The notes below the pieces were generated by a model that made no database searches, was not told the origin of the DNA, and worked only from the letters and a program-made list of their open reading frames with translations. A program made the translations under genes and the position numbers. Below are positions 1 through 10,696 of a stretch of DNA of 64,000 nucleotides, one piece after another. The first letter of the stretch is position 1. Each line of letters begins with the position of its first letter. Origin of the DNA: Cladobotryum mycophilum (Eukaryota > Ascomycota > Sordariomycetes > Hypocreales > Hypocreaceae); NCBI GenBank assembly GCA_036429605.1, contig CM071591.1, forward strand, positions 558,001 through 622,000. The letters run 5' to 3'.

Positions 1-861
1 CCCCCCTCTTCCCTCGGGGTGGCAAATATCGGACTTTTCGGGAGGTTTGTCACTGTAGTAAAAAGCTCGATCAGGTGGGGTTGGGAGGGGGGGAGGAAGA
101 GGGACAAAGTGATGGTCCGATATCAGTTACTGTTTGACGATATGAGATGGGCGTATATTTGTCTCACCATCAGTATAGAATCACGCCCAATTGTCTTACG
201 ACAAACAACATCGATTATAATCAAGAAAATGGAATATCAAAGAAACATGTCCTTCATATAGGATGGAGACATGTGCAAGTAAAATGCGTCCCGGACATTC
301 TACGAGAAACAACGAGGCTCAGTAGATACAACAGTGAGCAAAGGTGGGGAAAGTTGACGATGCAACCCTCAACCAATCATCTCAGCCCATCCATATGCAT
401 CTGATACTACAACTCCCACTCACATAACAAACCAACCCATCTCCAGAACGGACTTTTCAATTGTAAGCCAGGAACAAACTAACCCACAAACTAATTCTTC
501 CTTAAACTCAATCAAACTCACCGCTCTTCTCTGCCAATCTTGATAGGTGGCAAGAATCATCGCATTACTGGGGGAGCTCATAGTCGCAGTCAGCATTACA
601 ATGACATTGCAACAAGCTTAAATCGCGGGATGGCACGGCACGGCCTTCAACAAAGACTTGTTTCTCTACCAAAGCTCAATATATGTCATAAAGTACCGGG
701 TACTACTATATGTAACTTCAGTACGTCTTCTATGTAATTATATACAATCAGAATAGGTAGGCATTCCTTGTCCCCCTCCCAAGTCAAAAAGCAAGCTCCA
801 CATCGGTATTTCGTACATTATAGTCGTCTCAAATGCAAAAAAAAAATCATGAAAAAAGCCA
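1..861. other. Intergenic stretch at left edge
   Basis: No supportable gene. Only short unconserved open frames occur here. It contains the 3' flank of the convergently read lipase-like gene and a GTAC-core motif near 703-712. Confidence 0.6.
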
Positions 862-3060
862 TTAGTCCTCATCCGCCCTGCCTGTAAGCCCACTAGCCAA
901 GCCCTGCATTCTCCGGCCCAGCAAGTCATCTGAGCTGGTGAGCTTCACTAAACTCTTGTTGCCCCTGAGCTTCTTGCTTCTTCGGCCGTTGCGCTCGGGC
1001 TGGCCTTCTCCATTCACCGGCGGTGGCGATGTCGAGTTCTCGTCACTGGTCTTCTGGCCGTTTGTCTCAGACGACTGCGCAAGATTCCTGCCCCGGGATA
1101 GCTTGGTCATGCTAATCTCCAACGGCTTATCTTCATCGCCACTTGATTCCGCCATGGAATACCGTCGACCGCGACCGCGGGCTTCTTCTCTGGCGGCGGC
1201 GTGTGCCTCTCTGGCTCTTTCAGCCCGTTGATGCTCAGCATCGGTGAAGAGTTGTTCGAACCACGCAGCACTTCGTTCATAGTGTTTCCATGCCGGAGGG
1301 TATATTCCAGGGAATTGCATGAAACCATGAGACGTCCCAGGAATAAGCAACACTTCCGCTACCTCCCTATCATCAAATGCCCAATCATCATCCGAGTCAA
1401 CCGAACGGGAGAGCTTTGCTCGTGCAGCTGCCTCCTTGGCACGCCTCAATCGCCCAGCAAAGACGACCGTGTCATCCACCAAAGGATCCCGCTCGCCAGT
1501 CATAAAGTAAGTCTTGGGGAACTTGGCTAGCAAAGCTTCGGGAGCAAGCACGGGACTCAAGAGGTAGTCCTTTGCAAAGTCGGGTCGGTTGTGTGGGCCG
1601 ATGTATAGGATGATCATGGCGCGCATCAGCTCAGGGGTCAAGACTCGATCATTGAAATAGGAAATCATCGAGGATGTGGCCAATCGGGTCCTCATAGGTT
1701 CCGGATGATGAGACATGCTCTTTTTCTCGCCCGGGAATTGAGGGGCATTGAGAGATTGTGGACCTTTGTGTGAATACTCGGGGCGAGGCGTTGGTATCGC
1801 TAGCAAATCGGGATTCGCTTTCGGCGTGGGTGTGTCATCCTCCTCGTCCGAATGATGTGGCGTACCAACAAGATCGTTATACTGCATGCTCTTCCGTCGC
1901 ACAATCGCTTTGTTGGTGTTTCTCATTCTGCGGTCACGAATCAGGGACATTTGCTCATCCGACATCCAGTTGCCAATGTTCGCATCCAGTGCAGGATAAA
2001 ATAGCACCATTCCGTCGGGAGGAGGCAGACTGCTTCGTCCAGGGGCGCGGCGGAACTGATTGTCGTCGGTCTCAAGGACCATGAGTGTGGCAGCGACAGC
2101 CAGGTTTCCGCCAGCACTGTCACCCGTCACAATCATTTTGGGAACCTCTTTACCAGACATACCAATGCATCTACCGCGGGTCTGAATGATGGTTGCATAA
2201 ACGTCGAATATCTCGTTCACCGCATACGGATACGGGTACTCTGGCGCTTTCTTATAGTCGATGCTCAGAATGGGCAAACTAGTCTTGGATGCCCAAGCAA
2301 ACAGCTTGTCGTCGTTGCAACGGGGGTCCATGGCCACCCAACCGCCGCCGGGGACGTCAAAAATGAGCTTGCTGTGATGCGCTACATCTGCAAGAGGCCC
2401 GTCATAGTACAGCCAGGCCATGACAGGTTCCTTGTAGTCGCTGTTTGCAGGTCGCGGAATGCGAACCTGCCTTGGTGGCCATCGAGTGAAACGGGGTCGC
2501 ATCAAACGCTGTAAAAAGCCAAGGTATGGTGTCGTTCCTTTGTTCCACGAAACTCGTAAATGCTCGACGGTCACCATGCCACGAACCTTGCGGACCTTCT
2601 CGTCGGCCTTTTGAGTAGCTATGAGGTAGTATAGAGTGAACACAAACCCAGCAAGGTCCCGTAACCACTTTGTTCGGATTTTCATAGCAGTCCAGAACCC
2701 AGCATCCAACGCGGTCAAAACCCAGGTGGCTCGAAAGTATGTGGCATCGTACATGTTTGCCATGGGTTCCGGGCTCGTCAGACCGGCGAGAGCGCTGAAG
2801 TTGCGGGCCGCATAAAGGTACATCATAGTGATGGCAACGGTTTGCCATGTTGTTAAGCGTTTAGAGAAGAATTTGGAGATCTTTTGAGCGACTGGAGGCC
2901 CATGTTTATCACCTCTGTTTGTTGTTGTTAGGAAGCATACAGATTAGGACATTAGGACAGTGACATACTTGTAGAGATAAAAGGACCAGAACGACAAAAC
3001 AGCGAGAATCTGAAGTCGTCTCGACTTGGACGACGGCCGTCCAAGCACGTGGTCTATCAT
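862..3060 (-). CDS. Hormone-sensitive-lipase-like alpha/beta hydrolase
   Basis: Predicted to hydrolyse carboxylic esters (acylglycerols or other lipid esters). Two exons, 3060-2969 and 2914-862, separated by a 54-bp GT-AG intron with a CCTAATC branch site; together 714 aa. Exon 1 supplies a short basic N-terminus and a hydrophobic segment (about residues 18-30), suggesting membrane anchoring; a further hydrophobic stretch is near 120-130. The oxyanion motif reads PGGG (about 219-222) instead of HGGG. The nucleophile elbow is GDSAGG with Ser about 297; the acid is probably Asp about 507 (RDPLVDD) and the base His about 560 (TSHGF). A roughly 100-residue low-complexity insertion separates nucleophile and acid, and the C-terminal 150 residues are charged and probably disordered. 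The start was chosen because exon 1 joins in phase and the 654-codon exon 2 frame is otherwise N-terminally incomplete. Substrate is unknown. Confidence 0.88.
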
Positions 3061-5600
3061 CTTAGATGCACAGGATCAACCAATAAGCCGTTCTCTTCTT
3101 GTGCGATTTTTGATCGCTTTGGTGGGAAAAATATGAATAATGCGACAGTCTACAAGAGCAAGATGAGAATCATCGGCGCATTATGCTTTGTTCAAAAGAG
3201 GGTCGAGTTCGTAGATCGTTGGATAACTGCAAGGCGTAAAGTCTCGTAACACGTAGGCGATGCTGTCACAGACCAACAGATGTCGGATGCTCCCCCCGTG
3301 TATTCCGTATCTGTATTCGATATTGTTGTACAGTCCTCTAAATTCCTCCCCGGGAAGCAACAGAATCGCAAATCGACACGGCGCAAGGGCCGGAAGGCAT
3401 AGAAAACAACAAAGAGCACAGGGAGTGAGAATATGGAAGAGTGATCAAAGAATCAGAATTGAAAAGAAAAATTGAGAAAAGTTCGAATTGTTCCCCGTAA
3501 GTCGGTCAGCAAGGTTTAGCGGCGGCACATGTCATGTTTCAAAATCGGTATGACTTTCGGCATGAACGAAGCGTTTGCGTCGTCCTCGTGACGCTTTGGG
3601 ATGGGCGGCTTGGATTCATTGTGCGCCGCCGCCTTTGACATGTGAAAGACCCAAGAACGTGGGGACCGTGACACGTTGTGCCACTTTGATCAACAATGGC
3701 CAATGAATTTGTTGCCCACACCAGCTCAGGTCCTTGCTTTGCCTGGCCTGGTCTTGCTTTGCTTTGCCTTGCTCTGCTGACACCCCACGAACCCATCTAG
3801 AATAAGGTCTGAGGCCGAATGCTAGCAGCTGTGTCAGCTTCGACATACACATACATACAAGTACTTGACCAAGCTATCGTTGGACAATACCATATCTCAA
3901 CCTTCAATATACGTATCGCATCTTGAACCTTGGGCATCTGCTCATTTGACGACTTCGAATAGGTTGATTTGTCAAACGTCTCCTTGCTGCTGTGCCCCCT
4001 TGATTTTGGTGGTCGACCTTATGCATCGGATGCGCCCCCCGATTCATTTGCTAGGTACGCTAAGGGTCCTTGTTCCATGCACCCAAGCCGCTCCCTTTTA
4101 CAGGGTTGCAGGGGTGGCGTCCAATTCGAGATTGAAGAATCTGGGGTTCCGAGATGACAATGTCTTAGCCTGAAAATTTGAATGAATCGAAGAAGCTGCA
4201 AACAAAGTTGATCGCGTGGTCTGCCCCTAATACATAAATTTGTTAGCTGATGTGCTCCGTAGAATGAGTATACTTATTTTAAAGAGGGAACATTCCTCCT
4301 TGTTCCCTTGATGCATCCACCGTAGTGAAGAGCGAACAGCCCATCATGGCAATGCTGGAGAAATGGCGGAGATTCCCCCAAACTGACAGCACCGCGCATC
4401 CATGAAACTGTCTAGGGAGCCTTGAAGCTGTGTTCTCGGGAAAATCCAGGGTCTCTAATTCTCGAAGATAGAATTGACATCACGGTAGTTTGTTGACAGA
4501 GTGGAGTTTATGCCCATGGTCTCCCCGTTTTTTTCTCGAATCGCTCTTACCATGGTAGAGTTGTTCTGCACCTTCCCTTAATTGGTAGATCTTGACACAC
4601 ATTTATCTGTCTCTTACCAAACCAGAATGCACCTTCCTCTGCTCTATCTATGTCTTAATCAAGATAAAGAACTGCTCCGATAATTGGCCCAAGATTGTTT
4701 TCATTGACCATCTTACTCTATGGATTGCTGTTCCTAGTCCTTGTAGCTGTCATGGATATACACGGCTAGTATCGGGTAGTAGTAGTGAGATTGCGCTTCT
4801 GTTACTCTCTTGCAGTGTCATCGTCTACTATAAGTAGGCAAGTACCTATAGAACAGCATGCTATATGTATAAATTAAAGGTTACGTTGCAGAGTGTCATG
4901 GAAACATTAGTACTTGTAGGTTTGTCCGATTATCGGGAACGAAGGAGATTGATAAGGAAAAATGACTCTTGTCAGGAAGTAGATTTGACACTTCGGAAAA
5001 GCATTCTTATATCAGAGTATGTGTATCTATTGAAGATCTAAAGATGAGTGATAATACACATTTAATATATACGTAATATTTAGTATTTCTATAATCAAGT
5101 TAAACCGTGATGCGTAAATCAAGAGTCAAGTATACGATGTAGCTCACCTTTACACAGGGGCTAAAAAACCTACACCAAATACACTCGACTCCTTTCTCGC
5201 TGCTATACACTCGGCGCTTTCGTCCACTCGTTTCGCCTTCTGCATAAAAACTATGTCGGCATATTATATCAGACGAGTTACGTAGTATTGGAGAAGATGT
5301 AGTTCGTAGGGCGCGTCGATATGGGACCTGAGCACAAGGGTGAGTCACTCCCAAGAGTAAGATGCTGCGGATGGGATGCACTCAACTACCGAAGAGACAT
5401 GTAAGAAGCGGATATTATCGGTATTCTGACATTCAAGCAGTATAGCATCCGATCCAGTCATCGGTAAATTTTTGAGGCTCAGGAGATCGCCCGTGTTCTG
5501 ATTCTCCTTTATATATCGTCTGGGTTGGCCTCCATGATACCGCTACCACATCCTCTTATACATACCTCGATTCTATAGAAAGAATATAGGAATCACCGAT
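3061..5600. other. 2.5-kb intergenic region, no gene seen
   Basis: Divergent spacer between the lipase-like gene and the cysteine-synthase-like gene, so it must hold both promoters. Around 4840-5100 it is AT-rich. Open frames here are all under 105 codons and show no recognisable domain. Confidence 0.5.
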
Positions 5601-6551
5601 ATGTCACAAAGTCCTCCCCAAACCGTCAACACCATCCTTGACACCATTGGTAACACTCCAGTGGTGAAGCTGAACCATGTTGTCCCAGACGGCTACGCAG
5701 ACATCTTCATCAAACTCGAGTTCTACAACCCAACTGGATGCTATAAAGACCGCATGGCAAGATCAATGATTGAAGAGGCAGAGCGACGAGGAGATTTGAA
5801 ACCCGGAATGACAGTTGTGGAAGCCACCGGGGGGAGCACCGGCTCATCCTTGGCTTTCGTTTGTGCGGTAAAGGGCTACAAGTTCTTGGTCGCATGCTCC
5901 GACGCATTTTCCGTGGAGAAACTGCGTACCATAACGGCGCTTGGCGCCCAGCTCGATATTACGCATAGTCCCTCTGGAAAGGTTACTGCGGATCTGATGC
6001 CCAAGATGATCAAACAGGCAGCTGAGATTGGGAAAGGAGATGGCTACTACTACACCAATCAGTTCCACAACCGGGATGCGCTTATTGGATACGAGGGGAT
6101 TGGCCTCGAGCTTGTTAAACAGTTTCCCGATAGCATTGATGTCTTCTGTGGCGCTGTTGGTACGGCCGGCATGGTTACTGGCGTCGCTCGAGTGTTGAGA
6201 TCAAAGATGCCTTCCTCACAGATTGTTGTTCTGGAACCTGCTTCGGCGCCACTCATCACTCAGGGAAAGACTGGATCCCACGGTGTTGACGGTATTGGTG
6301 TCGGATTTGTTCCGCCACATCTTGACCAGACTCTGTATGATGAAGCTCGAGCCATCTCAGAGGAAGAGGCCCGTGAAATGTGCCGTCGCCTAGCTCGAGA
6401 GGAAGGACTGTTGGTTGGTACATCTACCGGGCTCAATGTTGTTGCCGCCATTCAGCTTGCAAAGGAATTAGGGGCTGGGAAGAAAGTAGTTACTGTGGCT
6501 GTGGACACTGGTTTAAAGTACCTGAACGGCACCCTTTTTGTTGATAAGTAA
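5601..6551 (+). CDS. Cysteine-synthase-like PLP-dependent enzyme
   Basis: Single exon, 316 aa, the usual length of O-acetylserine sulfhydrylases and relatives (fold-type II PLP enzymes, beta-replacement chemistry). Seen: the N-terminal IGNTPVVKLN signature; the PLP lysine in NPTGCYKDR (Lys49; most family members read NP..SVKDR); a phosphate-binding loop GTAGMVTG (about 197-204); and a GTSTG segment near the C-terminus matching the family's pyridine-nitrogen contact. Odd: the substrate (asparagine) loop, TSGNTG in cysteine synthases, reads TGGSTG at 76-81, replacing the Ser and Asn that contact substrate and cofactor. It may therefore be a paralogue with another acceptor or donor rather than the housekeeping cysteine synthase. 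No targeting peptide is apparent, so it is probably cytosolic. It stands alone with 2 kb free on each side. Confidence 0.88.
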   Translation: MSQSPPQTVNTILDTIGNTPVVKLNHVVPDGYADIFIKLEFYNPTGCYKDRMARSMIEEAERRGDLKPGMTVVEATGGSTGSSLAFVCAVKGYKFLVACSDAFSVEKLRTITALGAQLDITHSPSGKVTADLMPKMIKQAAEIGKGDGYYYTNQFHNRDALIGYEGIGLELVKQFPDSIDVFCGAVGTAGMVTGVARVLRSKMPSSQIVVLEPASAPLITQGKTGSHGVDGIGVGFVPPHLDQTLYDEARAISEEEAREMCRRLAREEGLLVGTSTGLNVVAAIQLAKELGAGKKVVTVAVDTGLKYLNGTLFVDK

Positions 6552-8795
6552 GGTGTAGATTATTACATAGCAGAAGTATGAAATGAGGTCTTCCAGAATA
6601 CGAATAGATTTAAAGTAACAAAGTAAACCTAGAGTTGTATTTGCAGGGCCCTGATGATTGGATGTCCTAGCTTGGCTATCCAAAGCCTACACCTGGCTAG
6701 ACAAGATCTTGTTCAATGGATCGAAGAAAAGCCACACGTTCCATAGCATAGCCCAATCCTCAAGCATTTGATAGCTAATCGAAGATTGGTTCTTTCCAGG
6801 ACACTTGAGGTGATTGTAGTTGCGACGTTGTCGGGATTGATGCGGTTGAGAAGATATAGGTAATCCTATAACAGATTGCATATTCCGAGCTTCAATTACT
6901 TGCTCCCTCTCCACACCTTGTAGATATGAGATGCGATATAGTCAACAGCCAGCAAGGCATGTCTTGTAAGATATAGCAGCCCTTGATGATAATGGCTCAG
7001 TAGGTTGTGGATTGGCTCTTTGCTTCGCGCACTTGTCTCGAATTCTTGATGCCGAAGTCATTTCAGCCGTTTGCCGAGGCCTTGCTTGTATGTATTACTT
7101 CCATTGAAGGGAATACACCACGGATCAACCTGTCAACCTGGAGCACATCATCTGCTCTCGCGGTTGGTCTCCTAAGTCATTTTAATTCACTCGAGGTAAC
7201 GATAACATTGCACCATTTTTTTAAAAAAAAAAACCCCCCAGTATGATCAAATTAGTCCTTTGAGCTTGTTCGTGGTTTTGCCTGTTCGCCGAGTGCAATG
7301 CCTACATCCTCGTAACAGCTTTCCCAACAAAGTATATGAACTGCTTTCTCACCCTGAAGCATAGTTAACATTCTCTGTTCTAAAGCCTGGTAAAGAACTC
7401 TGCACTGATTTGATGTAGGTCAAAATTTGAAGATTAAAATATGTACGGGGTATCAAATAATATCACTGGCCCGGTAACAAGTAGGTGCCTATTTCACATG
7501 TCATGACCAGTGGTGTTCGTTGCACATCAACTAGGTCCTGGGTTGACTAACAATAGTGTTAGCTGGAGGGAGAGTGCTGGTCTAGCCTCTTATCTGACAA
7601 TATTATCTTATCTTATCGCTGCATCTTTCTGTCCAGATTTAGCCCATCTTTCTCTTTCGAAAACCAACTCTAAACTAGAAATGGCTTTATTTTTCACACT
7701 TCAGTTTGACCAGTCGCATTGTGGCGATTGATATGGAGCTAGGCCGTTCGCCATTTCTCAAATTTGGCCGAGATAACATTTCTTAGAGGTCCTCAAGCCA
7801 CATGCAGAGTGAAATAGGTCTAGCACCTTCCAGAAATCGTGATCCATCTCCCTGCAGCTTTTGAGGGGAGGCATCAACGCAGTTACATGCCGTGCTCGCC
7901 ATGACGAAAAGCTTTCCGGCCGTTCTTCGTCACCGAGGATCTGGTTGAAGCCGGCAGCTGGAAAATCTGCGTCATGATCGAGATTCGGGAAAATCACATC
8001 CCCCCTGGTTGCTCGGGTCATTGCGTTGGGTATGGAGTCGAGTTGGGCAAAAAAGGGGGCTCCACCAGACGCACCCAGACTGTTACTTGGTAAGCATAGG
8101 ACCATGATGTTGAAGCCCAAATACTCCATGATGCCATCCATCATTGTTATTTGACCTTTGTGCTCTAAAGCTTGACGCCTTCAGACAATGATGCTTATGC
8201 GAGTACTACACCGTAACGGATACGGAGGATTTCGTTTGACCAACTTGATGATGGAAAGGCTGGAAATCAGTTAGCCGGCATCAGAGTCCATGCTCGATGG
8301 CTGAAGTCTTGGTCTCCATTGACATGAACAACAAAAACAAAGACAAAAAAGAAAACAAAATAAAAATGCGTCCCGGCCCAAGAGGCTTGGTCGTGGCACG
8401 GCACCGAGACAAGGCTGGTCTGCTAAACCCCTGTTGGCGTCGCATCGGGTTGGACGAAATGAGGTGCCGTGTGCCAATCAAGCAACGCCAGCGGCGATCT
8501 TGCGCCCTAGCCAGCGCCGCTGATGGCACGTCCTCAACTCCAAAAGCGAGAGCTCCATCAGCCGTAATTTAGACCTGTAAAGCTTGGTAGAGACTAGCCT
8601 GCATGCAGTTGCTGACCGGGATCGATGGCAGCTGAATTGGTGAGCACGGAACCAGTCTAAGGGATAGGGAGCGAAAGCATCTCCGAATTGCGCGATGCAA
8701 AAGGCTTGTGTTGGACTTATATACCCCCTTTGCCGTCTACCGTGCGAGGCTCCAGGCTCCATCACAGACAATAGTGAACTCATCTCTCCATCACA
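6552..8795. other. Intergenic region with T7-A11-C6 tract
   Basis: No convincing gene. It contains an abrupt T-run/A-run/C-run junction at 7216-7239. A 128-codon open frame at 7758-8144 on the minus strand has no recognisable domain (see rejected list). The last 100 bp form the promoter of the TupA-like gene. Confidence 0.5.
8717..8723 (+). promoter_or_regulatory. TATA-like box of TupA-like gene
   Basis: TTATATA lies about 75 bp before the ATG at 8796, followed by a C/T-rich stretch. This fits a strong core promoter and agrees with the C-ending codon preference of the gene. Position and sequence are seen; function is inferred. Confidence 0.4.
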
Positions 8796-9761
8796 ATGGC
8801 TATTCTCCGCAACCTCGTGGCCATTGCCGCCCTTCTTGCAGCTCCCTCTGCTGCCCAGAACCCCTCTGCCATCTATGATGGTGGCTTCGGCAACGGTACC
8901 GCGGTTCAACTGCGCATTGGCAACGGCGGTGCTGGCCAGAGTGGTTTGGTTGGAGGTATGATAAACAAGCAATTGGAAACATCTAAACTTGTTGCTAACT
9001 CGTGACGTGCAGCTCTTGCCAATGCCTTCATCAAGGACCAGGTCGCCGCTGGCAGCCCCAAGTTCACCGTGGCTTGGTACACCAGTGACACCACTTACAG
9101 CATTCAGTACCTGAAGACTGGTCTCATTGATGTCGGCATCACCTACACTCCTTCCGCTGAGGATATTGCCATCAAGCAGGGCATCGCCACGTCCCCCAGC
9201 TACTACGCCTTCCGAGACCACTTCCTCCTCGTTGGCCCCAAGTCTAACCCTGCCAATGTCTCCAAGACGGACGACATCTCCACCATCTTCTCAACCATTC
9301 GCGAGGCGGCCGAGAACAGCCAGACGACTCCTCCCGTCCGTTTCCTCAGCCGATACGACAAGTCAGCCACCAACATCAAGGAGTCCCTGCTGTGGGCTGG
9401 CATTGGTCAGACCCCTTGGGCCACCGCCTATTCCACCTGGTACCACCAGTACATCGCGTTCCCCATCCAGGCCTTGACCGCTGCCATTATCCTCGAAGAA
9501 TACACCATCACTGATCGAGGCACCATTCTGTCCCTGGATGCCGACCTCGCCAACAAGACTGTCATCTACAAGGCTGGCTCCGACAACGCCACCGATCCTC
9601 TTCTGAACCCTGCCCACCTTCTCATTGGCAAGAAGGCTCCTAACGCTAAGATGGCCGAGACCTTTGCCAAGTGGCTCGTCAGCAAGAAGGGTCAGGACGT
9701 CATTGTCGGCTTCAAGAAGAACGGACAGCAGCTGTACAGCCCTGCCCCTCCTTCCAAATAA
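8796..9761 (+). CDS. Secreted TupA-like tungstate/molybdate-binding protein
   Basis: Two exons, 8796-8955 and 9013-9761 (57-bp intron), giving 302 aa. The N-terminus is a clear signal peptide (hydrophobic core 3-17, probable cleavage after APSAA), so the protein is likely secreted or wall-associated. The mature part matches the periplasmic tungstate-binding family (PBP superfamily, TupA type): an early G-x-S-G-L segment, FLLVGPKSNPANV (family VGP..DPA), an R-x-D-K-S-A-T segment where bacteria have RGDxSGT, and TITDRGT (family TLTDRGT). In bacteria TupA delivers tungstate to an ABC importer; no such importer lies nearby, and fungi are not known to use one, so here it may bind oxyanions outside the cell or have another ligand. 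Codons are strongly C-ending, suggesting high expression. A bacterial origin of the family is plausible, but the intron and fungal codon use show it is long established. Confidence 0.85.
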
Positions 9762-10696
9762 TTATCTACACAATTGGGTGGGTTTGATGGCTTGGGAGCT
9801 ATGGCGATAAAAATGCTACATAAGCAGGTGCCGTTGAAGTTTCAGTAATAGATATTGGTAATGGTCAAGAAGGTTTCCGTGCGCAATGCACGCTTAATAT
9901 CAGAAGCAATCATTTGCGCTGTCAGTATGATGTGCCTGCTCTTGCAATGACGTGAATGGATGCCTGTAGAAATGATAATTCAAAAGGTTGATTGCAGGTG
10001 GAGATAGGTCTTAGCTCTCTTTGCTTCTGGATAGGACAAACATGACCTTGACTTTGAGTTAGTGAAGCTATCGTCAATTCCTTCATTTTGCATCTGTCAT
10101 CAAGACAGTTTAAAGCATTGGGTAGCTCGTGTTATATTCGAGTAAGAAAAATAATAATCAGCAACAATATGAGGATTTCAATCAGATTCTATGATCAAAT
10201 TCATGGAAAAACACTGAAACTCCCAACTTTATGACTCTTGGTTACCTTGCATATTCGGAAGAAATGATACCCTATAAAAGAGTCAATATCAGGGTTAGGG
10301 TTGTCGCTAGGAACATTGCAATGTACAGAACCCCGCCATTTTTTTTGCTACTGCAGTACAAAGTGACCCGCAACTGCGACGCATTACAGTGACAAACAAT
10401 GGATCTTGGTGGCGCACTTTGGCCCTCGGCTCTTCTGTTCTATTAACGCTGCAGCTGCGACTGACCCTTCTGACAATCAACTAAAGCTGTTACTGTACTT
10501 GCATGCACCTAAACGAGTCAAGACTCTGAATGACGAACATCATCCAGAACAACGTCCCTGAGGGCGAATCTCATCCATCTACATGTCTAGGACAGCATCA
10601 TCCCATGATCTCTTCTTCATTCATATCTGTTACCATTACGTCATCTTCTTTTGAACACCACCAAGGAAAGTTCAAAAACCCAATCACAAGAACGAA
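9762..10696. other. Intergenic spacer
   Basis: Terminator of the TupA-like gene and promoter of the RING/TRAF gene. No coding signal seen. Confidence 0.5.

Noticed and set aside
7758..8144. 128-codon open frame, minus strand
   Set aside because: Could be a gene fragment, but no motif, no splice partner and no codon bias were seen.
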